Shown here: in pieces, positions 10,948-22,727 of the stretch | How the letters are laid out: each line of letters begins with the position of its first letter | Numbering within the stretch: the stretch's first letter is position 1 | Origin: Boletus sp. NGJ | Taxonomy: Eukaryota > Basidiomycota > Agaricomycetes > Boletales > Boletaceae | DNA: 64,000 nt | Reading direction: 5' to 3' | Assembly: GCA_019096195.1 (NCBI GenBank) | Contig: JAGTXK010000125.1 | Span: 248,001-312,000 of the forward strand | Program-made: the position numbers and the translations under genes | The notes under the pieces: model-generated | Seen by the model: the letters and a program-made list of their open reading frames with translations, nothing else | What the model was told of the DNA's origin: nothing | Database searches by the model: none

Positions 10948-12558
10948 CAGTGGCTCAAAAAACTGTCCGCATGTTTGGTCATTTTTCACTAAACGCGTTA
11001 TTCCCCAATAACCCCTAACCCTTACCCTACCATATAGGTGTATGAAATGAAGCACTGACCCTTGGCTTTCTATCCATCAAGGTTGTAAGACATATGAATA
11101 AGAATTGATGAACTGGCAGCCATTTCAAAACAATGACTCATTCGGACAGTTTTTTGACTCTAAGTTTTGATTACATATATTGGACCCTAGCATGCTGTAA
11201 TATGATTACATACATTTGGTAAGGCTTCTATTATGTCACCATTATGTAACTGAGTGTCAGACAACATATATAAACCCCATCATTCCATGTTTATTTTCCC
11301 ACCATCACCATGAAACCCATTTCCATCTCTCAAAAAAACAATATCATCTCTCTCTCCTCTCATGGGCTTTCCTCTAGGAAAATCTCTGCACTAAACTGGC
11401 CTAGGGAAGTCTACAGTATGCCAAGTGCTTCAGGAACTCCAGCCAGAGAAGACCAGGCTTCTTGGTGGCTGTCCTTCCAAGCTTACCTCTACCAACAAAA
11501 GAGCTACTGTCCAGCAAATTATTACTGGCAAGGCCAGGAATGCTGTTCATGCTGCCCAATACATCAATACCATTATTGATACCCCTGTCTGTCCTCAGAC
11601 TGTTAGAAATACTCTCAAGGAAGCCTCCTTAAAGGCTGTGGTAAAGAAGAAAAAGCCACTGCTTTCTAGTGGTCACAAGAAAAGAAGATTAGCCTTTGCT
11701 CTCAAGTACCAGCATTGGACTGTGGAGGACTGGAAGAGAGTTATATGGTCAGATGAGACCAAGATCAATAGGATTGGGTCAGATGGGCAAGAGTATGTGT
11801 GGAAAAAGAATGGAGAGGGGCTAATTGCTAGAGAGGTCCAAGGCACAGTCAAGTTTGGAGGAGGTTCACTGATGGTATGGGGCTGCATAGGGTGGAATGG
11901 AGTGGGGATTTTGAGTGAGGTGGAGGGGAGAATGGATGCTGAACAGTATGTGGCCATATTGGAGCAGGGGTTGCTGCGAAGCATGGAGGAGTCTGGAATT
12001 CCAGAAGATGACATTATCTTTCAACAAGATAACGATCCCAAGCATACCTCTAAAAGAGCCCAAAGATGGCTTGAAGAGCAAGGAATCAAGCTTCTGGACT
12101 GGCCTGCACAATCTCCAGACCTTAATCCCATTGAACATACTTGCAATCACCTCAAGAGATGCCTCTCAGGTTATGAAAATGCTCCTACAGGTGCTTCATC
12201 AATTGTGGGAAAGAGTAGTGGAGCAGTGGGGAAAGATTGATGAGGAACAGTGTCAGAAATGGATAGAAAGTATGCCTAGAAGGATTGAAGCAGTTATCAA
12301 GGCCAAAGGAGCTCATACCAAGTACTAGATACCTAGATAAATTTAGAGTCAAAAAACTGTCCGAATGAGTCATTGTTTTGAAATGGCTGCCAGTTCATCC
12401 ATTCTTATTCATATGTCTTACAACCTTGATGGATAGAAAGCCAAGGGTCAGTGCTTCATTTCATACACCTATATGTTAGGGTAAGGGTTAGGGGTTATTG
12501 GGGAATAACGCATTTAGTGAAAAATGACCAAACATGCGGACAGTTTTTTGAGCCACTG
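10948..12558 (+). mobile_element. Tc1-family DNA transposon, copy 1 (T1)
   Basis: 1611 bp flanked by TA (10946-10947 and 12559-12560). Inverted repeats of about 220 bp begin CAGTGGCTCAAAAAACTGTC. Within each, an inner copy of the motif CGGACAGTTTTTTGA lies about 200 bp from the tip. It encodes a DD34E transposase (11310-12328). It is nearly the same, in length and sequence, as the copy at 39494-41104. It interrupts the JmjC gene. Confidence 0.92.
11310..12328 (+). pseudogene. Tc1 transposase (T1), two frameshifts
   Basis: Starts MKPISISQKNNIISLSSHGL (helix-turn-helix) and shows GCPSKLT, WSDETKINR (first Asp), FQQDNDPKH (second Asp) and SPDLNPIEH (Glu). 34 residues lie between the second Asp and the Glu, so DD34E. 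Ends GAHTKY. Compared with the copy at 39.7 kb it has an extra base near 11390 (ISA) and another near 12190 (after APTG), so it is not translatable in one frame. Both are single-base changes in an otherwise well kept gene, so inactivation looks recent. Confidence 0.9.
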
Positions 12559-13236
12559 TAACATGGTGGGGAATGCGGGGCAAAGGTATGGGCAGTAATG
12601 TGACCCAAAAAAGAAAATTGCCCAAGTTCCTTGGAGGGCCTCTTAAAAGTGTTTCAGAGTACCACGAGACTCTCCAAAGAAGGTATGTATTCCAACGCAG
12701 ACGTAACCACAGTATGCCTCAAAGAAGGGGATGTGATGTAAGTGCATGCAATCTTTATTTTCCTTCTTTTCCTCAACCCTCGGCATACTTGTACCGAAAT
12801 ATGCATACTACACTCCACCCGTATACAGGTTTCAACCCCCAGGGATTTTGCACTGCGTGTATATCCCAGTGCCCTCGATATTCAGTGGTGGTTACTTTTA
12901 CCACTATGAAACTATGCACTTAACCCGGGCAGTCCTTTCTATGATCCCAGTGGACAACAATGACACCCTCACCAATGATGATAGTCCTGGTTTTTTCCCC
13001 ACGGTATGTTGCATGTTGATCGCGCTACGGTACCGATCGGAACAACGTAAGTCCATGTTGGATATTGATATTCCCGAGCCAATATATATCATAGGAATTA
13101 TGCGAAAACGAAGTCTTATAAGCCTTGCGCTGATCATATTGAACCAGGCAAAGCACGGAAAGGACCGACTGAACCCTACAGATAGCTCCAACCTTGCTGA
13201 AGAGGAGCATGGAGAACTAGCCTTTGCGGTCAAGTG

Positions 13237-13270
13237 TGCAAAGGCACTGCTCATGCAAAGGCACTGCTCA
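13237..13270 (+). repeat. 17-bp tandem duplication
   Basis: TGCAAAGGCACTGCTCA occurs twice without a gap (13237-13253 and 13254-13270). The paralogue at 1714-2034 has the unit once. It shifts the JmjC reading frame. Confidence 0.95.
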
Positions 13271-13419
13271 AATTCATGATGCTTACTGTCACAAATGCAG
13301 AGCAGTTTGTAAATAATCAGGGACCATACTACTCCTGTGGTGAGGAAGAAGTCGAGATCCCTGCCTCTTTGGACGGCATTCCAGACCCTATATTTCCTGA
13401 TATGAACAATGTATTCTAG

Positions 13420-13990
13420 TGTATATCTTTATTTTCCTTGCAATATACAATTTATGATGTACCTTTTGTACAAGAGTGTTTTCACTAATCTATTTTAAAG
13501 GTTCTGGATTCAACCTATGGCATTTTTCAAGTTCCATGCATTCCGAGGTATTCCAAGGTTCCAGATTCGGAATGCCTAGGTGGGGAACCTACTTGCCACC
13601 TTTCTGGAACTGGGAATTTACACATACAATGAAGCAAGTTCCTTTGTGTCCATCTTCATTATCTCAGATACTAAGAACATAATATGAGAATCTCTTTTCC
13701 CATAGTAAACTTATAAGTATATCAGCCTTTTCTGCACATCCCACACTGCAGTTGAGGTGATTTTTTATGTATCATTATCCAATTTATTTGTATCATGGTC
13801 TTAGAAAGCTTCTGTCCTTTTATAGATCTTGGTGGACAGTGGACGATGTCCACTCAGGCCAAGGGACCATGTGACGTAATCATTTACATCAGGTGGCTGC
13901 TTGTGGACATCATACTCATTCTCGAGTGGCTTCAACATCAACATCATACCATTTTCAACCACTATCTCCAACTACCACTCCAAAGTCTCT
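13420..13990. other. Intergenic between JmjC and Cys-cluster genes
   Basis: 13505-13625 carries GGAAT/TTCC words like LTR-R1. 13795-13990 is open in two frames and might hold upstream coding of the next gene, but no supported start is seen. Confidence 0.3.
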
Positions 13991-15290
13991 ATGAATCCAC
14001 AACAGAAAACAAATTCAGACATCAACTTCAAAACACTACTGACCACAGTCTGTGTACAAGCTGCGCTGGATGTCATCCCTTGTCTCCTCAGGCTGAAGGA
14101 AGTCTGGGCACCATGGATGCGGAATAACTTGGATGATGAGCTAGTAAGTGACAGCTGTTTCTCATTCCATGTATGTATTGTTTACCTTTTCAGTCCAAAC
14201 TCCCTCCGCCAAGTCCAGGTTCGCCACAACCTCGATTGCTGGGCAGCCTTAGCCACATGCTGCTTCAACATTTTAGTAGTGGCATGAGAATAGATACTCT
14301 GTGCTTCCACGAGGTTAACGCCGACAATGTGATGGTCACACAGCCAGGTTATGTCGATCTACATGTCAATAAGTTGCCTGAGTTAAATGGATCAGATGTC
14401 TGGTGGGAGACACTGCCGCCATTGAGTAAGTACTCATTCCATAATAATTTTTTTCTGAGAGCTGGGAATTTCATCCAGTTGTTCCAGTCATCTTTAACAC
14501 TCTCAATGCATTGAGTCCCATTAGCACAATCGACCTCAATAACTTCAACCCTATAACTCCGCCACCACCAGATTCCACCATCCATGATGAATCAAATCCT
14601 ATTGGCACCAACAACATCAACACTCTAACCCCACCCCCGCCAACTTCCATCCACCCTGGTACCTCTGGGAGTCCCTTGGAACCACAGCTGAAAAGAAGAG
14701 CCCTAGAGGATCATTCGGAACAATGCCCCCTAAAAAAGAATAGAATGGATTATGTTCAAATTCCATCCATCTCAAAAGACAGAACGGAAGGTCAGGCTGG
14801 CCCTTCCAAAGGGAAGGGGAGAGCTTAGGCAGATGTGCCTGTTGAGGATTCCCCAGTGGGTAATATGCAAACAAAAAGCATTTCTGCCTCATGACCTTAC
14901 TTAGGTTTGTGATGTGTGTCAACCCCGTGAAGTGTCTTGTGAGTGGCCAAAAGGTGCCAATCCTTCCCGCCCCAGGAAGCACAAACAGGCATGTAACTCA
15001 TGTGCCTCGCAAAAAATCAGATGCAAGATGGAAGGTGAGTGAAGGGAATGGGTTATTATTCTTTGCTGGCTTAATATGAACGCAGGCATCTTTTCAATTT
15101 GCTGCCCACATGGAAAGTTGGCGCATCCTGTCACTCAACACAGCGTCAAGAAAATGATCTCAGGTAGCACGTCATGGCCATGGAGAAGGTCCACGCTTCT
15201 CATCAAGAAGAGAAGGACCAACTTGTCACCAGAATTGCATGGCTGGAGCTTCAGGTTAACCGGCTGAAGAAAGCCCCGTGGCAGCCATAG
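13991..15290 (+). pseudogene. Cys-cluster/coiled-coil protein, copy B'
   Basis: Exons: 13991-14143 (KEVWAPWMRNNLDDEL), 14194-14425 (LLGSLSHMLLQHFSSGM, ELNGSDVWWETLPPL), about 14510-14859 (Pro-rich TPPPP tracts, then KGKGRA), 14905-15034 (CDVCQPREVSCEWP, CNSCASQKIRC) and 15085-15290 (ends LVTRIAWLELQVNRLKK). Introns have GTAAGT/GTGAGT-type donors. Cysteines spaced C-x2-C-x6-C and C-x2-C-x5-C would suit a zinc cluster like that of fungal regulators, with a following coiled coil for dimerisation; that role is inferred. A TAG at 14826-14828 (CAG with C-to-T) and a frame change in the last exon break it. Paralogue of the gene at 6737-8135. Confidence 0.6.
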
Positions 15291-15518
15291 CTACATATCC
15301 GTGTCCTGTTTACGTTGTGATGTACTTGGTGAATATATTGCATTTTAATTCACAACTTCGCATATAAACCAAGGTCCAAACAAAAAGGCTAACAGTCCTT
15401 TCATTACTTTGGCTTTTTGGGACCACACCAGAAAATCCCGGAACTGATTCCAGCATGGTGCTGCTGAAATGCAGAGCTTACTCAAAAGTAACACTCCCAT
15501 CTTGGTTTCGAAGTATTG
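15291..15518. other. Intergenic, nothing recognised
   Basis: AT-rich, no coding run. Confidence 0.35.
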
Positions 15519-16541
15519 TTACAGAGAATATATCAATGGGCAGGGATTTCCCAGAACTACAGTACATTAGCTAGTGGTAAATGACAATATTCGTTCATAA
15601 TGAAGTTCTGAGGCATTCTGGGTTCAGCACTTCCAAATCTAGAAGTGTTATCTCGAAATCAAATCCCGGAACCACATGTTCCAAAGGTGCTTCCAGGATG
15701 TTCCCATGCCCTTCCACAGGTTCCAAGACTAGCATCTCAGAACTGTTTCCGACTTTTTTCCGCACTCATTCCGAACTCAGAATGAGCTCTTATTACACTT
15801 AGACTTCCATCATTTCTTAGCCAACACTTACAATATGTTACATATTCCCTCCGGATCCATTTACACTATATACACATAACATAATACAAGTACTCCTCCA
15901 TCCCATATATAGTCTTCAGTCACTGACATGCACCTCAGTCGTTTTCGCCCTCCTAGGCAGCAGCTGAGGTGAGTCTCCTTTTCTTTGTTATTCATCACTA
16001 GCTAATGTACGATAGTTCTGGGCAATCCCTGCCCATTTATAGATTCTGTCAGTAAATAACAAAGAAAAAGAGACTCACCTCAGCTGCTGCCTAGGAGGGT
16101 GATAACGAAAGAGGTATGTGTCAGTGACTGAAGACTATATATGGGCGGAGATATACTCGTATTATATTATGTGAAGAAGATATAACATATGTTGTAAGTG
16201 TCAGCTAAGAAATGATAAAAGTCTGAAGTGTAATAAAAGCTCATTCTGAGTTCAGAATGAGCGAGGGAAAAGGTTGGGAACAGTTCCAGAGTGGTTCTGA
16301 GAGGGCAGTCTCAGAAAGGGTGTGGGAGCATTTTGGAAGTACCTTCGGAACCAGTGGTTCTGGGATGTGGTTTTGGAATGACGCCCTAGGGATCAGAAGT
16401 GCTGAACCCAGAATGATTTGGAACTGGTTATGGGTGAATCAGAAGTACATTTGGAACCAGCAGTTCCAGAATGAAGCTTCCTGGATCGGAAGTGCCACAG
16501 TCCGAACAGTTTAGAACTTGGTGTATGGATGAATACTGTTA
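15519..16541 (+). repeat. Solo LTR (LTR-R1), forward, interrupted
   Basis: The forward LTR starts at about 15519 (AATGGGCAGG follows), is interrupted at 15582, and resumes at 16052 (GTAAATAACAAAG) to end near 16541 (GAATACTGTTA). It contains a TATA-like ACTATATATGG near 16133. Old fossil LTR; no internal region is seen. Confidence 0.75.
15582..16051 (-). repeat. Solo LTR (LTR-R1), inverted, inside another LTR-R1
   Basis: 470 bp beginning TGACA and ending TGTCA, flanked by the 5-bp duplication GTAAA (15577-15581 and 16052-16056). It is the reverse complement of the LTR it sits in, so the pair makes a long imperfect palindrome. Ends and target duplication identify it as a solo LTR. A fossil, younger than its host copy. 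Confidence 0.85.
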
Positions 16542-17836
16542 AATAAGGATTTCACTCAGTGGTTGTAGTAAGTATATATATATTTCTACTGAAAATGTTT
16601 ACTTGGTATCCATGGGGAGTGCAGTGATTATTACTTAGAGGCTCCAGAATTTGCCCGTTATCTCTGTTGTTGCTCTAGTAATACAATCATTCTCATGTAG
16701 TACAAAAGGGAAGGGATATAGTATACATTCACAGCATGATAGTAGAAAGGGTTTTGACACTGGGCAGCTCCCATTATAAGGGCAGGTAGAGATCTCATCA
16801 GCAAACCACGGATTTTATCACAGTCGTCACAAATGCATATTATAGAATTATTATAGAAACTTACAGTATTACACTCACCACATGCTCCCTCTCGCTCTCA
16901 TTCCCACTCTCGATCACACGCGTTCAATGCGAGCACAGGTGCAGGTCCACCCCCACCGTCTCAACCGCATTCGTACAAACACGCACGCAGGCCAGCTCTC
17001 CAAGCCGGGCGTCTGAAAACAGAGGTATACCCTCCCGCATCCGGTTCCGGGTGCATCATGCGCACTGCCGTGCATACCCACCATCTTTATCCCCATCGCC
17101 ATGCCTATCACTACTTGCATCCACCTTCTCATCAAAACACCCACCCACATCCGCCTTCAAGTCCCCTGGCCTCTCCCCGCTGCATACTTGGATCCAGCCT
17201 TTGATATCTCCTCCACTCTTGACAATATGAACACGCCTGTGAAACCCCACCTGTCACGGCATCTCAAGTTCCAGAAGATGCCACGCTATGAGACCGGCAT
17301 GCATGCTGGGGTGGACAGAAGCACACGTGGGGGATGCTTAGGGACAGGACATCCCCCTCATCATTGCAATCACTCCCTTTCCTGCACACCGTCCTCATCA
17401 TCATTTTTCACCCGCGTTAGCTTGTGAAGTGGTGGCCCTGGTGATAGTGCCTCGAGCACGAACACGAGCACCAGGGCCACTTCAACAGGGTGGTGCTTCC
17501 ATCCATCAATTTTCTTGTCTGCCGCCCTTCTCGTGCATCACTCCTTTCGTTCTCGCTTGTCACCATTCTCATCTGTTCCTATTTCCATCCCACCACCCCA
17601 CCATTCTATCAATGTCCTCCTCCATTGCCCTTTCCACCTGCCACCCATGCTGCCTGGTTATTTTTGCTTGAAGGGATTGCACTCTGCATGGATTGTATGC
17701 TCTTGCATGGTCTGACTGTATTACAATTCTAGTTGCTACTGCTGAATGAGGCATATATTAGGTCAGGTTAGACCTATGAGTGGAACTTACAATATTGTCC
17801 CCAGTTAAACTGCACCTAATTACTACTAGACCTCAT
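16542..17836. other. Gene-poor stretch
   Basis: No family recognised. Plus-strand open runs at 17101-17427 and 17429-17671 are Ser/Pro/His-rich and look like low-complexity CT-rich DNA rather than coding. A hairpin around 17426-17493 pairs GTGGCCCTGGTG-like arms. A faint ATATATAT run lies at 16577. Confidence 0.35.
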
Positions 17837-19465
17837 TCAAGTGAAGTGACCTAGCATGAACAAATTATGATCGGGCAAAATCTTATGTCCAATGCGTGCA
17901 TCTGCCGGCCTCTTTATGCCTTGATAGTTGACACGATCTGGATACCACACCTCTACATTCCTTCCTGCCCAGTCAAAGTCAACAAACATGAACCACGTCT
18001 CGTCTGATTTTGACACCATGATGTTCACGTTGCAGATGTCACCATGGACATAACCAGCAGCATGAAACTTTTCAAGTTTTGCCAGCATGTCATCAAAGAC
18101 AGATCTGGGAAGTGCTGAGGTGCGGTTAGCGAGTGTTTTGAAGTCGTCAGAGAGCCTGTCCATGACCACCATCATGCATCCACCAGGGAGCCTCTCGAAG
18201 GTGTGCAAGGCTGGAGCGCACCCTAACAATGCAAAGTAACAGTGGGCGTCGGGTGAATATGTTTGAACAAACTTGATGCAGACAGGAACTGCATGATCCT
18301 CATTGTGTACAGTTCCGAAAAAGACAAGCTTGTGCTCGTCTTACTGCATCTTGTAGTCAATTTCAATCTCCCGATCGTGGAATGTGCATGTTGTTTGATG
18401 CGGGAAGAGAATATCAGGACCAAGGATCTTCAGCTGCCAACTGCCTCTTATAATATTTTTTCAGATTTTGGATGGCTTTGCAAAATGCAGCCAGGTATCG
18501 TGTGGTCTTCAGTAGATTCGCTCTATCCTTTGAGTGGAAAAAGCACCTGAGTGGTGATGAGAGCATTTGCGCACACGGTCGCAAATTCCAAGTGGCACCG
18601 GCGAATATGAGGTATGGCCCTGCAGTAAGAGGAAATTAGCTTGCTAACAAACCACAAATGGTTGGTGGACTAACCCTGGATTGAGAGGTGGAAGCAGGGT
18701 AGGGGTGATCCCAGGAATTTGAGGGCTGTGCCTCTCGTCGACTCCAGATAGTATAGCAAAGCCTGGAAGTATGGCTCTGCTGAGGAACTGGCAACTTCAT
18801 TCTTAAACTCGACGATCACATAGTGATTTCCGTCCGTCGAGAGATCTGCATCCACCTCATATTTCGTGTTCCCCACTTTGGATGCATTAGAATGTATGCC
18901 GTATTCTCAAAATTTGTCTCCAACTGCTGCGCAGTGGGCTGCTTTGTTCTCATACAGTGCAGACATCACATCTGCGAGGTTGCTTGCAAAACAGTAGTCA
19001 ACAGGGGTGTAGTCGACAGTGTCACAGTCATCAACAAACTCGCCAAAGATGCAATGCAATAGCATAGGAGAGATAGTTGCATCATTTACACAAGGATGAC
19101 CGCAGGGTATGCATTTATTTTTGTTACCCTGGTGAGTCTGGAATGATGATGATTGGGCAGTGCCAGAGGGGGTCACAACTGCAGAGCCTTGGAGGAATTC
19201 AGCATGCATGGCTTTGACTGCCCCACCTTTGCCGATACAATGATATGTTGGTGGCAGTGCATACAAAGCAATTTCCTGCTGTGGTCAATTAATCAAAATA
19301 AATATACAGACCAATAATTTTGTCTGATATCCTCACAGTTCAGTTTTCTATGAGTGCTTTGTCGCTCGCTATCCACACACTCGCCTGGCTGCCCATCCTC
19401 TGGTATGTGGTGGTGAGCTCGGTGTTCCATTCCTCTTCTTTTGGCGGTGTGACTAAGGTTACCAT
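17837..19465 (-). pseudogene. Crinkler-type tail: nuclease-like plus kinase-like domains, headerless
   Basis: Parts in order on the minus strand: a short linker near 19340-19465; an N-terminal tail region (MLLHCIFGEFVDDCD); a segment with VEFKNEVASSSAEPY, like the PD-(D/E)xK-type core described for Crinkler/RHS effectors; and a kinase-like C-terminus with YVHGDICNVNIMV and FVDFDWAGR. The family's N-terminal ubiquitin-like header is not seen. Similar tail order to the gene at 19630-22231. It is a fossil with roughly two or three breaks. Family naming is from recall of published descriptions, not a search. Confidence 0.6.
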
Positions 19466-19629
19466 CGAAGCCACAGTCTATAACTTATAGACAGGACTGT
19501 GAAGCTTAGTGGCTGGTCATTGCGTATGTTGTCAAGGTCCATTAAACAATGACTAGATCAATGGCCTCCGGAATTTGGTTTGATTGTATTACAAGAGAGG
19601 TATTATGGCCCCTTCTGGAGTTAGTCAAA

Positions 19630-22231
19630 CAAATAGTCTAGCATCTTGATGTTGTGGTTAGCAAGAATCAATTCGCCATCAACCGCACCCTCCGGTTGTC
19701 GCAAATCAAGTCCACGATTCACATTCATGGGGTATCATACCTCACCAATCTTGCCTGCCCAGTCAAAATCAACCAAGCTCCATCCCAACCAGTCCTTCTT
19801 TACCATCACGTTCGTGTCACACACATCTCCATGGACAAAGTTCATCTGGTGAAGATCTGTCAGCTTGCTTCTGAGCTCATCTTTCAACTTCTTCTTCTGT
19901 TCACAGGAGAGGCTATGCTTCACAACATGAAGACATTTGTACTCCTCAAGAAGATCCATGACAACCATGTGCCATCCTCCCGGGACAGGATCGAATCCCC
20001 TCAGCAATGGGGATATTCCCAAGGCTGTGCACCACTGGTGTACCATCTGATCATATAACTGCACAAACTTGGTGCAGAGTTGCTCACCAGCATCTGTCTT
20101 CACGACAAAGAGTAACTTGCTAGCTTCCAGAGCACAGATGTACCTGAAGCCTTGTTTCTTCCCTTCCAAGCTCATGTAACAGTGAGGATGTGGAAACTCT
20201 GGCTGCAAGTCCTTGAAGCCTGCAGGTGTCTCATCAAATTTTTCGTAGAGTTTCTGCAGTGATTAGCAGGCCTTTGTGAATGCACCGATATAACGAGCAG
20301 CATTTTGGCACATCATGGTGTGGGTTGGATGCCAGAACAGAGGCAGAATGGTGGGAAGGACTTGGTATTTGGGGCAGTTAGCCCAGACTGCACCCGAGAA
20401 ACTGAGGTGAGGGCCTGCAGTGTTTCATCAGCAGATGGGGAAGTAGATTCACAGCAGAACCTACCAAAGAGGGTGATTATAAGGCAAGGGAAGTTGAACC
20501 GCATGTCCTCCACAAGGGCCTTCTCCACCTCACCTTTACTTCCTCATATGTAGTAGAGTATTGCTTGGTAGTAAGGCTCAGCACCTTTGGAACCGACCTT
20601 AGATTTGACCTCCAAGATCACATACCAATGACGGTTCATGTGCAAATCTCCGTCAGTGTGGCAACCAGCAAAAGAGCTCGGTACAATCCCTATGCCGTGG
20701 CTGTGCAAGATGCTAGTGAATGCTTCCTGTTGCTGGCTCTATGTTGTCGAAGAACTGGGCCATTTGCAAGGAAAGATCCAAAACAAGGCTATGATCTTCG
20801 CTGGTGGGCTCATGAGTGTCACAGTCATTGATGAACTGGCTGAAGATGGGATGCAGTAGTGTGGCTGGGGTGGTTAAAGCGCCATTAGGGGGTCGGGTCC
20901 AGTCGATCCTGCAATCGGTCAACTGCAAGATCTTAAAATTTGAGGGCTCTCCTTGCTGAGAAGGGCTCATTGGTGGGCTACAGGCCCACGCCTGGATATA
21001 CTGCAATTGCAGGTAGGCAGAAGGGACAGCTGCAGGGCTGCGTGCTGCAATAAAAAATTCTAAGCCTGGGTAAGTAAGTACGAGTCGACATTATTGTAGT
21101 TTTGCTTACTTTTAGCGAGCGGCTCGACAACAACACATGGCCTCTGAGAAAATGAAATGTCATCAAAGATGCTCTGCAGCAACTCATTCCCTTGCAGAAG
21201 TTGTCCCGATTCTAGAACACTGAGACATTCATGGGACTCGGCCTCCTCATGGTGCGAAATCTTGTAGAGGTTCAAGTGATTGGGGGTTAGATTATTGAAG
21301 TCTTTGTATGTCGCCTTGATTGCATTTTTGAGGCTGTCAACTGTGGCCTTCATCGATGTTTGGACTTCAAAGGAGTTTGCATACTTTGCCCCTTGAATCC
21401 AACCCTGGAAGGACAAAGTCCAGCTGTCTAGAATGATCATTGTTGTAGTCCAGCTCAAATACAAAATGCCACATACCAACAATGAGGTGGAGTTGGTGGT
21501 CGGAAGACAGCAGCATGAAAATAGCTAACAACTTTTGTGAATCCCGCAAAGGTTTCCCCAGACTGGAGATGGTGTGAGCACCAAGAATGTCTTCAAGGGA
21601 GTCATCTTCGCCATATAGGAGCGAAACTTTGTAAAGAATGAGAGCAGGTGCATCAACGTTACACAAGTGTATTGAATTCTTGTTCTTGATGACTTCTTTG
21701 AGGGCTGTGACAGCCTTGGTGCTTGAAATTTCAACAGCAAAGATGCCACCAGTTGTGTCAGCATGCACCCAGCAGTTGAGGGCCATCTCTGGCATGACAG
21801 TAAATGGGGGGTCAGTCGCACCTGAACCTGGGAAGCGATGTTATTTGTCAGAAAGGCAACAAAATCCTTGATAAGGGTGCACTAGAATTGGGTCCATCAA
21901 TGATGATGAGCCACTTCTCATCCCCTTCATCAGACTCTGGGAAAAGCTTGGATAGTTTGGCACATGAGTTAAGGCACAATTTGTCTTCTAATGACAACTG
22001 CTAGAGCTTGTCTACAAGGTGTGCATCGTCATTGCTGGGGATGAGGATGGAGTAGAGCCAGAGATGTTTCACAGCCACATTGCAGAACTCAGGCGTTTTG
22101 TCCCTTATAATCTCCTTGAGGACTCCAATGGTCTCCGTCCTCGAGATTTTGACAGGAAAAATGTTTCCAACATTATTGTGGTAGACCCAACACTGGAGCG
22201 TGATCATTTCCATCATCCTCCGAAAGTGCAT
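19630..22231 (-). pseudogene. Crinkler-like gene with repeated header modules and nuclease-kinase tail
   Basis: The minus strand shows three successive Crinkler-type ubiquitin-like headers: about 21890-22213 (LQCWVYHNN, FPVKISRTETIGVLKEII), about 21480-21789 (LNCWVHADTTGGIFAVEI) and about 21115-21420 (FEVQTSMKATVDSLKNAI). After an intron comes a nuclease-like region (LLHPIFSQFINDCD; GAEPYYQAILYY) and a kinase-like end (FVHGDVCDTNVMV, LVDFDWAGK). Headers two and three look joined by an intron. Known Crinklers are secreted or intracellular effectors whose tails act in the nucleus. This copy is a fossil with several breaks; whether header one belongs to the same gene is open. Confidence 0.65.
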
Positions 22232-22269
22232 CAGCTCTGTTGGTTCTTACCCATGATGACACAGCCACT

Positions 22270-22727
22270 CCACTCTTCACCAGCCTAGTAACGATGGCAT
22301 GGTGAAAACAACCATCAGCACTTCAGCCTCTGAGCATGATGAAGACGGGCAATGCTACTCCTTAGTGGTAGAATTGGGGTATGTGTATTGAATGGACAGA
22401 GCTTGAAATGAAGAATGAACCAGCATATTACTAACCATTTCCCGTAGTCGGGTTGTCCGGAGAGTTCCGGTTCTTCCGCATTCAGCACATTTGGAACCAA
22501 AAGCTGTTATGAGACATCCTAGGGCATGCTAGGGTGGGTTCAACCCTTACCCTGGGGTTACCTGAACCCTATTCTAGGGTTTAAATATATATGGCATGTC
22601 ATATGCATAAGGTAAAGGAGATGTAAGGGTCACAATATTGATGTAGGCTTGATTGCTAGGCTTGCAAGTACTAAGTACTCCAGTGCAGGATTACATATTG
22701 AATAGTGTAGATGTGTACTCTACTTGT
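22270..22727. other. Intergenic with degenerate CCCTA words
   Basis: 22500-22590 has repeated CTAGGG/ACCCT words that look like decayed telomere-type sequence. No coding seen. Confidence 0.35.

Larger units (their letters stand above)
10220..13419 (+). pseudogene. JmjC-domain oxygenase-like gene, split by a Tc1 transposon
   Basis: The 5' part (10220-10945) reads on through a TAA at 10793-10795 to GWRIVTHPGFVTFPHHDCCG, where HHD fits the HxD iron-binding motif of JmjC (Fe(II)/2-oxoglutarate oxygenase) domains. A Tc1 element (10948-12558) lies just after it. Beyond, CGAKVWAVM, a TGA (12601-12603) and PKKENCPSSLEGLLKVFQ continue the fold. A GTAAGT intron (about 12738-12829) leads to FQPPGILHCVYIPVPSI, holding the second His, and HLTRAV. 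A 17-base tandem duplication at 13237-13270 shifts the frame before the C-terminal extension ending FPDMNNVF. Family members act on histones or other proteins, but this one is dead: transposon, two stops (both explained by C-to-T) and a frameshift. Confidence 0.7.

Noticed and set aside
11673-12150. Minus-strand open frames over the T1 transposase
   Set aside because: Shadows of the plus-strand transposase; the same shadows appear over T2.
17426-17493. Hairpin GTGGCCCTGGTG as a terminator or transposon end
   Set aside because: Arms are imperfect, there are no target duplicates or coding between them, and fungi do not use such terminators.
17101-17715. Overlapping open frames of 60-110 codons
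   Set aside because: Low-complexity CT-rich DNA open in several frames at once; no domain or splice pattern.
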